This document shows positions 1-5,311 of a DNA stretch of 5,894 nucleotides, one piece after another (position 1 is the stretch's first letter; every line of letters starts with the position of its first letter). The position numbers and the translations under genes are program-made. Below the pieces are notes generated by a model that searched no databases, was not told the DNA's origin, and worked only from the letters and a program-made list of their open reading frames with translations. Source of the DNA: Deltaproteobacteria bacterium. GTDB taxonomy: Bacteria; Desulfobacterota; Desulfarculia; Adiutricales; Adiutricaceae. The stretch spans positions 1 to 5,894 of the forward strand of contig JAISZP010000161.1 in assembly GCA_031269135.1 (NCBI GenBank). The letters are read 5' to 3'.

Positions 1-203
1 AATCAATCGCCGGTCTGAAATCAATCGACAGCCTGAAATCAATTAATCATCTGGAATCAATCGCCGGTCTGAAATCAATCGACCGTCCAAAAACAAATCG
101 ACCGTCCAAAAAAGAACAGATATTCCAAAAACAAACAGACAGCCGGAAATCAATTTATAGCCTCAAATCAATTGACGGCCAAAAATCCATCAGTAGTCCC
201 TGG
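1..203. repeat. degenerate 18-19 bp tandem repeat array at window edge
   Basis: About eleven imperfect head-to-tail units run from the window edge into the 3' end of the prenyl synthase gene. The best copies read AATCAATCGCCGGTCTGA (1-18 and again at 55-72) and AATCAATCGACAGCCTGA (19-36). Units near 91-130 are 19 bp long and A-rich, and later units return to the AATCAATT(G/T)A form. The last unit includes the stop codon of the prenyl synthase (190-192, complementary strand). The array probably continues to the left outside the window. No hairpin with a T-run is visible here, so the operon has no obvious intrinsic terminator inside the window. Confidence 0.85.
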
Positions 204-206
204 TGA
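3..206 (+). CDS. possible 3' end of a hexapeptide-repeat ORF (partial, speculative)
   Basis: The plus-strand frame beginning at position 3 is open from the window edge to TGA at 204-206, about 67 codons with no start in view. It reads as hexapeptides SIAGLK, SIDSLK, SINHLE, SIAGLK, SIDRPK, then a diverged stretch, then SIYSLK, SIDGQK, SISSPW. The single-base length changes between DNA units add up to a multiple of three, so the SI-x-x-L-K phase is restored after the diverged part, as expected if the frame were under some selection. Against this, any 18-bp repeat lacking a stop keeps a frame open automatically, and the end overlaps the convergent prenyl synthase gene by 17 nt. No known domain is recognised. 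Treat it as a candidate only. Confidence 0.2.
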   Translation, partial: SIAGLKSIDSLKSINHLESIAGLKSIDRPKTNRPSKKEQIFQKQTDSRKSIYSLKSIDGQKSISSPW

Positions 207-1224
207 CCGTATAAGCGGCGATGGAACCGAGCAATCGCCTATGGAGAGTGTCGGGGAGAGCCGTCAATGCGTCGATGGCCTGCTGAGCCAGCAGCTCCGC
301 CTCCTTTAGAGAGAGTTCTATGCCTCCGGCTTGTTTGACGAGAAAATTCGCCTCCAATCTTTCTTGGTCGGTCAGATCGAATTTTTTCCCCAGCTCCCTC
401 AGTCTTTCAGCGTCGGAAGCGGCAAGAGACTCTCTAGCCATGATGAAGGGCAGCGTTATTCGCCCCTCGGCCAGATCCTGCATAACCGGCTTTCCTAACC
501 GCTTTTTTTGAGCCGTGTAGTCTAAAATGTCGTCCATGATCTGAAAGGCCAAACCCATGCATTGGCCGTACATGCCCAGAGCTTGCTGGAGCTTTTCGTC
601 TCCCTCGACCAAAATGGCGGCTACCTTGCTTGCACCTTGCATGAGCGCGGCCGTCTTTTGAAAAATGATCCGCATATACTCTTGTTTCGAAAGATCCACA
701 TTATTTTTAGCCTTAAGCTCGTTGAGTTCGCCCAAGGTCAAATCTCTTATGACCTCGACCAAGACTATGGCTGCGTCCATATTCTTCTTGGATACGCACA
801 TCAAGGCGGCCTTGGCCAGAAAATAGTCGCCGGCCAAGACGGTCTCGGGTATGCCGAAGATGTGGTGGGAGGCCGGTTGGTTGCGACGGGTGTCGGCCAG
901 ATCGATGATGTCGTCGTGCATCAAAGTCGCCATGTGGAGGTATTCGAAGGCGGTGGCGACCTTAATGCAGTCCTCGTCCAACTCGCCGCCGACGGCTTGA
1001 TAAGAGAGGCAGAAAATGATGGGCCGCAGGCGTTTTCCTCCGGCTTGGAAATTATAAATCCCCATCTCGCCGAAGAAATCTCCGTCGGCTTTAAGGGTGA
1101 GTTCCATCATCTCGTTTATCCGGCTCGTCAGCGGGGCCAGTCGAGTCAATAAATCGTCTTTCATCAAATCGTCTTTCATCAAGTCGTCTTTCAATAAGTC
1201 GTCTTTCATCGAGTCGTCTTTCAT
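190..1224 (-). CDS. ispB: long-chain trans-polyprenyl diphosphate synthase (IspB/heptaprenyl-octaprenyl type)
   Basis: Class I trans-prenyltransferase that condenses isopentenyl diphosphate units onto an allylic primer to make the side chain of quinones. It is 344 residues, slightly longer than the usual 320 or so because of a repetitive N-terminus. Visible motifs are GGKRLRP (62-68), the first aspartate-rich motif DDIID (104-108) followed by TRR, GDYFLAKAA (132-140), the GEL of LTLGEL (163-168), the second aspartate-rich motif DDILD (231-235), and GKPVMQDLAEGRITLP (244-259). The fifth residue before DDIID is Ala, a small residue that in this family permits long chains; the sixth is Met, where long-chain enzymes often carry Thr. 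The first ATG overlaps the rimO stop as ATGA and has no strong Shine-Dalgarno, so translation is probably coupled to rimO. Exact product length (C30-C40 or more) cannot be read from the sequence, so the symbol is a family label. Confidence 0.93.
   Translation of the reverse strand: MKDDSMKDDLLKDDLMKDDLMKDDLLTRLAPLTSRINEMMELTLKADGDFFGEMGIYNFQAGGKRLRPIIFCLSYQAVGGELDEDCIKVATAFEYLHMATLMHDDIIDLADTRRNQPASHHIFGIPETVLAGDYFLAKAALMCVSKKNMDAAIVLVEVIRDLTLGELNELKAKNNVDLSKQEYMRIIFQKTAALMQGASKVAAILVEGDEKLQQALGMYGQCMGLAFQIMDDILDYTAQKKRLGKPVMQDLAEGRITLPFIMARESLAASDAERLRELGKKFDLTDQERLEANFLVKQAGGIELSLKEAELLAQQAIDALTALPDTLHRRLLGSIAAYTVTRDY
1150..1224 (-). repeat. five 15-bp in-frame repeats forming the N-terminus of the prenyl synthase
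   Basis: Five consecutive 15-bp units of the form (A/T)TGAAAGACGA(C/T)TNN encode MKDDS, MKDDL, LKDDL, MKDDL, MKDDL. Each begins with a potential start codon: ATG at 1224, 1209, 1179 and 1164, TTG at 1194, and a further TTG directly after the array at 1149. The conserved enzyme begins only after the array. The true initiation codon cannot be fixed from sequence. The 1224 ATG is favoured because it overlaps the rimO stop codon. Loss or gain of one unit would keep the frame. Confidence 0.92.
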
Positions 1225-2714
1225 TCGGCGCCGTCGACTTCCGGTTCAATGGCGGCCAACAAGTCGTAAGGACCGGCTTTGATCAGTCGCCCTTTGACCA
1301 TCTGACCGGCGACAGGTTGGAGTCCGTCGAAGTAGACCACCCCGTCCACCTCCGGCGCCTGAAAATCAGCTCGCCCAATCATGACCAAGGGGCTGTCGGG
1401 AGAAGGACCCTCGACCAAAAAAAGCTTTTCTTGGCCTACTCTGGCTCTATTTAGGGCCAGCGACACCTTTCTCTGCCGAGCCATAAGCCGGCGACGACGT
1501 TTCTCTTTGACCGCAGCCGACAATTGTCCGCTCATCTTAGCCGCCGCAGTCCCTTCTTCCGGGCTGTACTTAAACACTCCGACATGATCGAAAGTCCCTT
1601 CCTCAACTAACCTGACCAACTGATCGAAATCTTGCTCGGTCTCTCCCGGAAACCCAACCATCAAAGTGGTCCTTAAAGCCAAATTAGGCCACCAAGCCTT
1701 GAGATTTTTCGCTAAACGCAGATGATCGCAGCTCCGACGGCCCATACGGCGCAACACCGATTCCGAGGCGTGCTGAATCGGCACGTCCAAATACGGCGCC
1801 ACCTTTGGAATCGAAGCCAAATCCTTCACCAAGCGCTCGTTTAGTCTTCCGGGATAGGCGTACATGAGCCTGAGCCAAACCAACGAGGGTATCTTCGAGA
1901 GGGCTTCGACCAAATCGACCAGAGTCTGGCCCGGTCCATGCCAGGCGGTGAGATCCTGGGCGACTAAGGTAAGTTCAAGCACCCCTAAGGAGGCTAAATA
2001 TTCGGCCTCTTGGACGAGTTCGTCCAAGGCTCTGACGGCGAGCCGACCTCTTAGAGAAGGTATCAGGCAGTATGTGCAGCGGTTGTCGCAGCCTTCAGCC
2101 GCCTTAAGCCACGCTCGCCACTTGGGCGTGCCCAAGTTTCTCGACCAGCGTTCAAAGGGCAAGACCACTCTATTGGGCGCTTCTTCCCCGTACCATGCGG
2201 AGAGACGGCGGATAAAGCCGTCGTAATCCTTAGGAGCTATAATCAAATCCGCCTCGACGAGCTCGTTTTTGAGCTCGTCGCCGTAGCGAGAAGCCAGACA
2301 CCCTGCCACCACCAGCCTGGCCCCTGGTTTTTTATCGGCGGCGAGCTGCAATATGGTTGCGACCGCTTCTTGGGCGGCGGACTTGATAAAGGCGCAGGTA
2401 TTGACCACCAACAGATCCGCCGCTTCGGGATCCAGCGTCGGCTCAAAGCCCAGGCAGGAGGCGGCCGCCAGCAAACGCTCGCTGTCTACCAGGTTTTTGG
2501 AGCATCCAAGCGACACCAAATGAACCTTGCGGGCGGCGATAAGCGCCGACTGAATTTGCTCGCCGCCGTCTTGCTCGCCGCTGTCTTGCTCTGCGCTGTC
2601 TTGCCCGGCGTCGGCGAAACTCCCCTCCGCTCCATCTTTAGGCGCTGTCGCTTCAAGAGGGCTTACTTCAAGGGTTTTGGGCTTTCCGTCAGGGCTTGCT
2701 TGGCCTCTTCCCAC
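1221..2714 (-). CDS. rimO: ribosomal protein S12 methylthiotransferase RimO
   Basis: Radical-SAM enzyme that adds a methylthio group to a conserved aspartate of ribosomal protein S12. Domains in order are UPF0004 with cluster cysteines C71, C107 and C139 (VSLGCSKNLVDSE, NTCAFI, AGCL); the radical-SAM core with C209-x3-C213-x2-C216 (EGCDNRCTYC) followed by IPSLRG; and a C-terminal TRAM domain (about 430-497) ending in YDLLA. The NTCAFI, IPSLRG and YDLLA signatures favour RimO over the tRNA enzyme MiaB. At 497 residues it is about 50-60 longer than usual, because some 62 residues precede the conserved VHLVSLGC. The start is GTG at 2714, with GGAG five bases upstream. No other ATG, GTG or TTG occurs in frame before the conserved region, so the extension looks real. 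The RimO-typical LVSRP after RG is LAVRA here. The gene overlaps mazG by 52 nt upstream and the prenyl synthase by 4 nt downstream. Confidence 0.95.
   Translation of the reverse strand: MGRGQASPDGKPKTLEVSPLEATAPKDGAEGSFADAGQDSAEQDSGEQDGGEQIQSALIAARKVHLVSLGCSKNLVDSERLLAAASCLGFEPTLDPEAADLLVVNTCAFIKSAAQEAVATILQLAADKKPGARLVVAGCLASRYGDELKNELVEADLIIAPKDYDGFIRRLSAWYGEEAPNRVVLPFERWSRNLGTPKWRAWLKAAEGCDNRCTYCLIPSLRGRLAVRALDELVQEAEYLASLGVLELTLVAQDLTAWHGPGQTLVDLVEALSKIPSLVWLRLMYAYPGRLNERLVKDLASIPKVAPYLDVPIQHASESVLRRMGRRSCDHLRLAKNLKAWWPNLALRTTLMVGFPGETEQDFDQLVRLVEEGTFDHVGVFKYSPEEGTAAAKMSGQLSAAVKEKRRRRLMARQRKVSLALNRARVGQEKLFLVEGPSPDSPLVMIGRADFQAPEVDGVVYFDGLQPVAGQMVKGRLIKAGPYDLLAAIEPEVDGAE
2556..2615 (-). 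repeat. 15-bp tandem repeats in the RimO N-terminal extension
   Basis: On the plus strand the units are TTGCTCGCCGCCGTC (2556-2570), TTGCTCGCCGCTGTC (2571-2585), TTGCTCTGCGCTGTC (2586-2600) and a diverged TTGCCCGGCGTCGGC (2601-2615). Read on the coding strand they give the acidic pentapeptides ADAGQ, DSAEQ, DSGEQ, DGGEQ (about residues 34-53 of RimO). The segment is expected to be disordered. It lies just before the conserved UPF0004 domain. Confidence 0.9.
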
Positions 2715-3574
2715 AACATCTCCAGTTCGTTTCGCGAAACATCTTCGGGCTTTTTTCCTTTGCGGGCGAGAGCTTGTTCGATGTACTCGAAACGTTTGAT
2801 AAAGCGTCTGTTGTAAGCGTCCAGCGATTTTTCCGCCGACTGCCCCAGATGTCGCGAGAGATTGACCACCGTCGCCAGCACGTCTCCAATCTCTTGATGA
2901 AGTCTTTCGGCGTTCTTGGCATCGCTTTTATCGTAGCTCTCCAATTCATCGTCCAGTTCTTTAAGTTCCGAATCTAATGTCTTTCGGATCTGGGCGACGG
3001 AATCAAAATCGAAACCGGCTCGACCGGCCTTTTGAGACAAGCGGTGGCAACGAGCCAAGGCCGGCAAATCCGTCGGGACGGAAGAGAGCACTCCGCTTTT
3101 GGGCTTAGAGGCCCTTTTCAGCGTATGCCACAACTTCCAAAACGATTCCATATCGCCGCAGATCGCCGCATCCCCAAAGACATGAGGGTGCCTCGCGAGC
3201 ATTTTGTCGGTCGCGGCGTCTAAGATTTCTTTCAAACCGAACGAGTGCGTCTTTTGAGTGTGGCGTCCCAACAAAACCACTAAAAAAGCCAGATCGCCCG
3301 CTTCCTCGAGGATTTCCGATCCGTCATCCTCCAAGAGAGCTTGCCTGAGTTCGTAGACCTCTTCCAAGAAATCTTCCGTCAATGTCTTGGTCGTCTGCTT
3401 TCTATCCCAAGGGCAGCCCAAGACAGGGTCCAAGAGTCCGTCCAAGAGAACGTTCAAGCGGATCAGAGCGGCATGGGCGTCCGCGCTGGGACCTTGCGGA
3501 GGGAGAGGGGCCTTTGCGCGGGTTTGATTCGGCGCGATATCGACCGTTTGGTCGGAATTGTTGCTGTTGGTCAT
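2663..3574 (-). CDS. mazG: MazG, nucleoside triphosphate pyrophosphohydrolase
   Basis: All-alpha NTP pyrophosphatase that hydrolyses (d)NTPs to monophosphate and pyrophosphate, cleaning the nucleotide pool. Both tandem MazG domains of the long form are present. From the ATG at 3574 (303 residues), the N-domain has CPWDRKQT (54-61), EEVYE (71-75) and EEAGD (90-94). Then come RHPHVFGD (128-135), the LPALARCHRLSQKAGRAGFDF linker, and the C-domain with SELKE (202-206), EIGD (228-231), NLSRHLG and RFIKRFEYIE. The E. coli enzyme is 263 residues; the excess is a Pro/Gln/Asn-rich N-terminal tail of about 30 residues and a short C-terminal extension. In the C-domain the first Glu of the metal-binding EExxE appears to be Ser (S202). 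A TTG at 3586, four codons upstream, is the alternative start; neither start has a strong Shine-Dalgarno, and cvpA ends less than 20 nt upstream, suggesting coupling. Confidence 0.93.
   Translation of the reverse strand: MTNSNNSDQTVDIAPNQTRAKAPLPPQGPSADAHAALIRLNVLLDGLLDPVLGCPWDRKQTTKTLTEDFLEEVYELRQALLEDDGSEILEEAGDLAFLVVLLGRHTQKTHSFGLKEILDAATDKMLARHPHVFGDAAICGDMESFWKLWHTLKRASKPKSGVLSSVPTDLPALARCHRLSQKAGRAGFDFDSVAQIRKTLDSELKELDDELESYDKSDAKNAERLHQEIGDVLATVVNLSRHLGQSAEKSLDAYNRRFIKRFEYIEQALARKGKKPEDVSRNELEMLWEEAKQALTESPKPLK
2720..2723 (-). promoter_or_regulatory. ribosome binding site deciding the rimO GTG start
   Basis: GGAG on the minus strand stands five bases before GTG at 2714, inside the mazG coding sequence. 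It supports initiation of rimO within mazG and hence the long N-terminal extension of RimO. Confidence 0.5.
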
Positions 3575-3592
3575 GTCTTTGGGCAAAGTGGA

Positions 3593-4420
3593 TTATTCCG
3601 TGGCCTGACTGGGCCAAGTAGGCGCCTCGACGGGCGCTGTTTGATTGGCGGGAGGAGTGGTTTGCTGAGCGGAAAACAGGGTCCTGTTTTCTTGAACGAA
3701 CCTTCTCAACAAATCGGCGTCGACCGATTCAGGAGAGAGCGTATAAATCTTCTCCAACCAAGCCTGACTTATCAATTGAGGGTAGGATCTCGCCAAGGCC
3801 AAAAGTTGCTGGTAATCGGCGGGCGGGCTGATTTGCCCGGCAGGAGTCTGCAATGGTTGGGCAGTCGGACCTGCTTGCAAGGGCGCCTGCGGCGGAGGGG
3901 TGGACCGCAAATCCTGAACTATGGTTTGACTCTTTTGTCTCATCAGTCTCTGAAGATTTTCAGGGATCCAACTCTTGACCTGTTCGCACCACGGCTCAGC
4001 GCTTTTCCAGGCGATCGATTCGGCGTAAAAAGGAGAGTTCGGCTGCAAAAAAGCAGTGGTGGCGGTTAAGATTATCAGACACAGAGTCGTGCCTTTAAGC
4101 ACTCCTAAACCAGCCCCGACCAAACCGCTGCACAAGGGAGTTATGGTCATTTTGACTATCTTATCTATAAAAATAGACATAAGACCAACTAAAAAATATA
4201 TAATCATATAGATGATTACAAAACTAAGTACTCCTCGCCAATTCTCGCTTTCTATGATCGGGCGCAGTTGGTCGGCCCCGGCTTTCCAGTAGACGCTTGC
4301 CGCCCAAAAAGCCACGAATAATCCTAAGATGCCCACGACCTCTTTGACCAAGCCGCGAAAGATGCCTCGAATCAAAAAATATGAAAGAATGACGGTAAGG
4401 GCTATGTCCAAAGCGCTCAT
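3593..4420 (-). CDS. CvpA-family integral membrane protein with Pro/Gln-rich C-terminal extension
   Basis: First gene of the minus-strand operon. The N-terminal part (about residues 1-125) matches the CvpA/colicin V production family: four hydrophobic segments near 2-17, 28-45, 63-85 and 97-125, with the family-like RGIFRGLVKEVVG between the first two. E. coli CvpA is 162 residues; here 275 residues are predicted, because a soluble tail follows. Within the tail, about 174-201 is rich in Pro, Gln and Ala, 203-240 looks helical, and the last 35 residues are again rich in Thr, Pro and Gln. CvpA proteins have been linked to colicin V export and envelope integrity, but their biochemical role is unsettled. 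The start chosen is ATG at 4420, preceded by GGAG at nine bases; ATG at 4435 is in frame, would add MEQHC, and lacks a good binding site. Confidence 0.85.
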   Translation of the reverse strand: MSALDIALTVILSYFLIRGIFRGLVKEVVGILGLFVAFWAASVYWKAGADQLRPIIESENWRGVLSFVIIYMIIYFLVGLMSIFIDKIVKMTITPLCSGLVGAGLGVLKGTTLCLIILTATTAFLQPNSPFYAESIAWKSAEPWCEQVKSWIPENLQRLMRQKSQTIVQDLRSTPPPQAPLQAGPTAQPLQTPAGQISPPADYQQLLALARSYPQLISQAWLEKIYTLSPESVDADLLRRFVQENRTLFSAQQTTPPANQTAPVEAPTWPSQATE

Positions 4421-4429
4421 GCAGTGCTG

Positions 4430-4433
4430 CTCC
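4430..4433 (-). promoter_or_regulatory. ribosome binding site for the cvpA-family gene
   Basis: GGAG on the minus strand lies nine bases before ATG 4420 and overlaps the alternative ATG at 4435. This favours 4420 as the true start. Confidence 0.5.
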
Positions 4434-4479
4434 ATCTATACTAGCAAAAAGAGTCGCCTAGTCGGAAAATGTCGGCTTG

Positions 4480-4517
4480 AAAAAAAAGTGCTCGGCGAAT
4501 ATTCGCAGGCATGCCGA
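4480..4517 (-). terminator. terminator-like hairpin with T8 tract upstream of cvpA
   Basis: Read on the minus strand, TCGGC (4517-4513) can pair with GCCGA (4496-4492). The interval contains the perfect palindrome GCGAATATTCGC (4506-4495), which offers a competing fold. Four bases later comes a run of eight T (4487-4480). The outer stem is only 5 bp, so termination strength is uncertain. No gene lies upstream on this strand. It would therefore end a leader or small RNA, or act as an attenuator for the cvpA operon. Confidence 0.35.
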
Positions 4518-4567
4518 CGACCGAATAGGATTGCCGTTTGAAGGCAAGACGTCGAAAACGCGCTCGA

Positions 4568-4589
4568 CTTTCAATATTTCAATTGAAAG
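4568..4589. promoter_or_regulatory. 8-bp perfect inverted repeat, possible operator
   Basis: CTTTCAAT (4568-4575) and ATTGAAAG (4582-4589) are exact inverted copies separated by six bases. They contain the 10-bp palindrome TTCAATTGAA (4578-4587). AT-rich dyads like this are typical of dimeric repressor sites. It sits about 150 nt upstream of cvpA and downstream of the candidate minus-strand promoter. No T-run follows on either strand, so it is not a terminator. Confidence 0.3.
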
Positions 4590-4646
4590 ATTTAATCGGC
4601 CTGCGACATGACTTAGCTGAGCTTAGTTTAGTTTAGGCGTCTTAAT

Positions 4647-4674
4647 CTGGTCTTGCAGGCGCCGGGCAAGCCAG
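4647..4674. other. 9-bp stem hairpin in the cvpA leader region
   Basis: CTGG-(T)-CTTGC at 4647-4656 pairs with GCAAG-CCAG at 4666-4674, giving nine base pairs with one bulged base and a nine-base loop that holds GGCGCC. No T-run follows on either strand, so it looks like RNA structure rather than a terminator. A second small hairpin, TTGCC-GTTTGAA-GGCAA (4531-4547), lies closer to cvpA. Confidence 0.45.
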
Positions 4675-4697
4675 GAAAACCAGGAAAGCTAGGAACA
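4671..4697. repeat. 9-bp tandem repeat, three copies
   Basis: CCAGGAAAA (4671-4679), CCAGGAAAG (4680-4688) and CTAGGAACA (4689-4697) stand head to tail. The first copy overlaps the 3' arm of the hairpin at 4647-4674. Confidence 0.6.
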
Positions 4698-4767
4698 CTT
4701 GGTCCGTTAGAAAACTAGGCTAGCCGAAACAACCAGGCAAGTTAGGTACGCGACTGCCGAAATCGCT

Positions 4768-4796
4768 ATTTTATCAGTTCTAGCCCATTGAATCAA
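4768..4796 (-). promoter_or_regulatory. sigma70-like promoter for the cvpA-mazG-rimO-prenyl synthase operon or its leader
   Basis: On the minus strand, TTGATT (4796-4791) and TAAAAT (4773-4768) are separated by exactly 17 bases. The -10 box is preceded by TGA, an extended -10 (TGn). The predicted start is near 4761, which gives a leader of about 340 nt before cvpA. The four hexamer-pair and extended -10 features together make this the best promoter candidate on the minus strand. Confidence 0.45.
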
Positions 4797-4991
4797 ATTA
4801 ACTGCAACCGTCAACCAACAAGCAGCCAAACAACAAACAACAGCAACCAGCAAACGTTATCGCTCCAGCATTGATTTTTTACTTGATTTATTTTAATCGA
4901 ACAATTGCGGCAAAACCTTAAAACGCATGGCGACGGCTCGATTTAACGCGCGATATTCGATATTCGGCATCGCTGTGCGGCTCGGGAACTT

Positions 4992-5000
4992 TGGTATAAT
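4992..5000 (+). promoter_or_regulatory. extended -10 promoter for the plus-strand gene
   Basis: TGGTATAAT is a perfect TGn extended -10 with consensus TATAAT (4995-5000). No good -35 is present at 17 bases (GCTGTG), which extended -10 promoters can tolerate. Transcription would start near 5007, at the edge of a T-rich stretch, and run through a leader of about 310 nt to the gene at 5321. Confidence 0.45.
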
Positions 5001-5018
5001 GGTAAATTGTTTTTTTGG

Positions 5019-5037
5019 ACTCCGACGCGGACGGAGT
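5019..5037 (+). other. short hairpin near the predicted transcript 5' end
   Basis: ACTCCG (5019-5024) and CGGAGT (5032-5037) are exact inverted copies with a seven-base loop. The 3' arm contains the GGAG that precedes the tiny frame ATG GAC GAA GTC GAT TGA (5040-5057). No T-run follows, so termination is unlikely; it could stabilise the 5' end of the transcript or hide the GGAG. Confidence 0.35.
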
Positions 5038-5069
5038 TGATGGACGAAGTCGATTGACGGAATCGATCA

Positions 5070-5225
5070 ATGAAGTCGATTGACGCCGAACTTCAAGTCT
5101 ATGCCGAACTTCAAGCCTATGCCGAACTTCAAGCCCTCGCGCTTGAGCAAATCACGCTCGGCAAGTATTGCTCGACAAACCCTGTTCGGCAAATCCCTCT
5201 CTGCAAGTCCCGCTCGAAAAGTTGA
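5070..5225 (+). CDS. possible 51-residue small ORF with AELQ(A/V)Y repeats (speculative)
   Basis: The frame starts at ATG 5070 and ends at TGA 5223-5225. It begins MKSIDAELQVY, then AELQAY and AELQAL, and continues with LEQITLGKYC and a basic, Cys-containing tail ending SRSKS. The first half would form a helix with a six-residue periodicity. GGAA stands seven bases before the ATG, a weak binding site. It lies in the transcript expected from the promoter at 4992-5000, upstream of the gene at 5321. An alternative frame from TTG 5080 reads MPNFKP repeats, so the repeat DNA itself opens more than one frame. No family is recognised. It could be a leader peptide, a decayed gene or chance. Confidence 0.2.
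   Translation: MKSIDAELQVYAELQAYAELQALALEQITLGKYCSTNPVRQIPLCKSRSKS
5085..5138 (+). repeat. 18-bp tandem repeat, three copies
   Basis: GCCGAACTTCAAGTCTAT (5085-5102), GCCGAACTTCAAGCCTAT (5103-5120) and GCCGAACTTCAAGCCCTC (5121-5138) differ by only a few bases. Just upstream, the 14-mer GAAGTCGATTGACG occurs twice (5046-5059 and 5072-5085). Confidence 0.9.
5141..5221 (+). repeat. degenerate 13-15 bp tandem repeats
   Basis: Successive units GCTTGAGCAAATCAC, GCTCGGCAAGTATT, GCTCGACAAACCCT, GTTCGGCAAATCCCT, CTCTGCAAGTCCC and GCTCGAAAAG share a G-C-T-C-G-x-C-A-A core. They follow the 18-bp repeats directly and fill the leader of the downstream gene. Confidence 0.6.
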
Positions 5226-5305
5226 TTCAACTGACGGACCTTGCTCGAGCCGCTGCGTTTTTTCCCGGCGCGAGCGCAGCCGACGGAGCGAATGATGAAG
5301 GTTTT

Positions 5306-5311
5306 GGGAGG
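5306..5311 (+). promoter_or_regulatory. ribosome binding site for the gene at 5321
   Basis: GGGAGG (5306-5311) lies nine bases before ATG 5321 and is the strongest Shine-Dalgarno in the window. It rules out the much longer in-frame start at 5168. An ATG at 5316 in another frame opens a two-codon frame (ATG CTA TGA) whose stop overlaps the 5321 start as ATGA. Confidence 0.75.

Larger units (their letters stand above)
4421..4991. other. long intergenic region without a recognised gene
   Basis: No convincing coding frame was found between the cvpA start and the plus-strand promoter. The region holds the leader structures listed separately, a CAA-rich low-complexity tract (about 4803-4853), an AT-rich stretch (4870-4900), and a short GATATTC direct repeat near 4952-4965. 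Stop codons are frequent on both strands. It appears to be a divergent promoter region. Confidence 0.6.

Noticed and set aside
1..203. CRISPR array at the left edge
   Set aside because: The units are 18-19 bp, directly adjacent and degenerate, with no unique spacers of 30 bp or so.
562..1152. 196-codon plus-strand open frame opposite the prenyl synthase
   Set aside because: It is the complement of a gene with intact catalytic motifs on the minus strand and shows no recognisable domain or binding site.
3341..4069. 242-codon plus-strand open frame across mazG and cvpA
   Set aside because: It is antisense to two well-supported genes, is rich in Arg/Gly as expected from complement reading, and has no known motif.
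4438..4443. TAGTAT on the minus strand as a proximal -10 box for cvpA
   Set aside because: Transcription would begin inside the GGAG binding site at 4430-4433, and no acceptable -35 lies 16-18 bases upstream.
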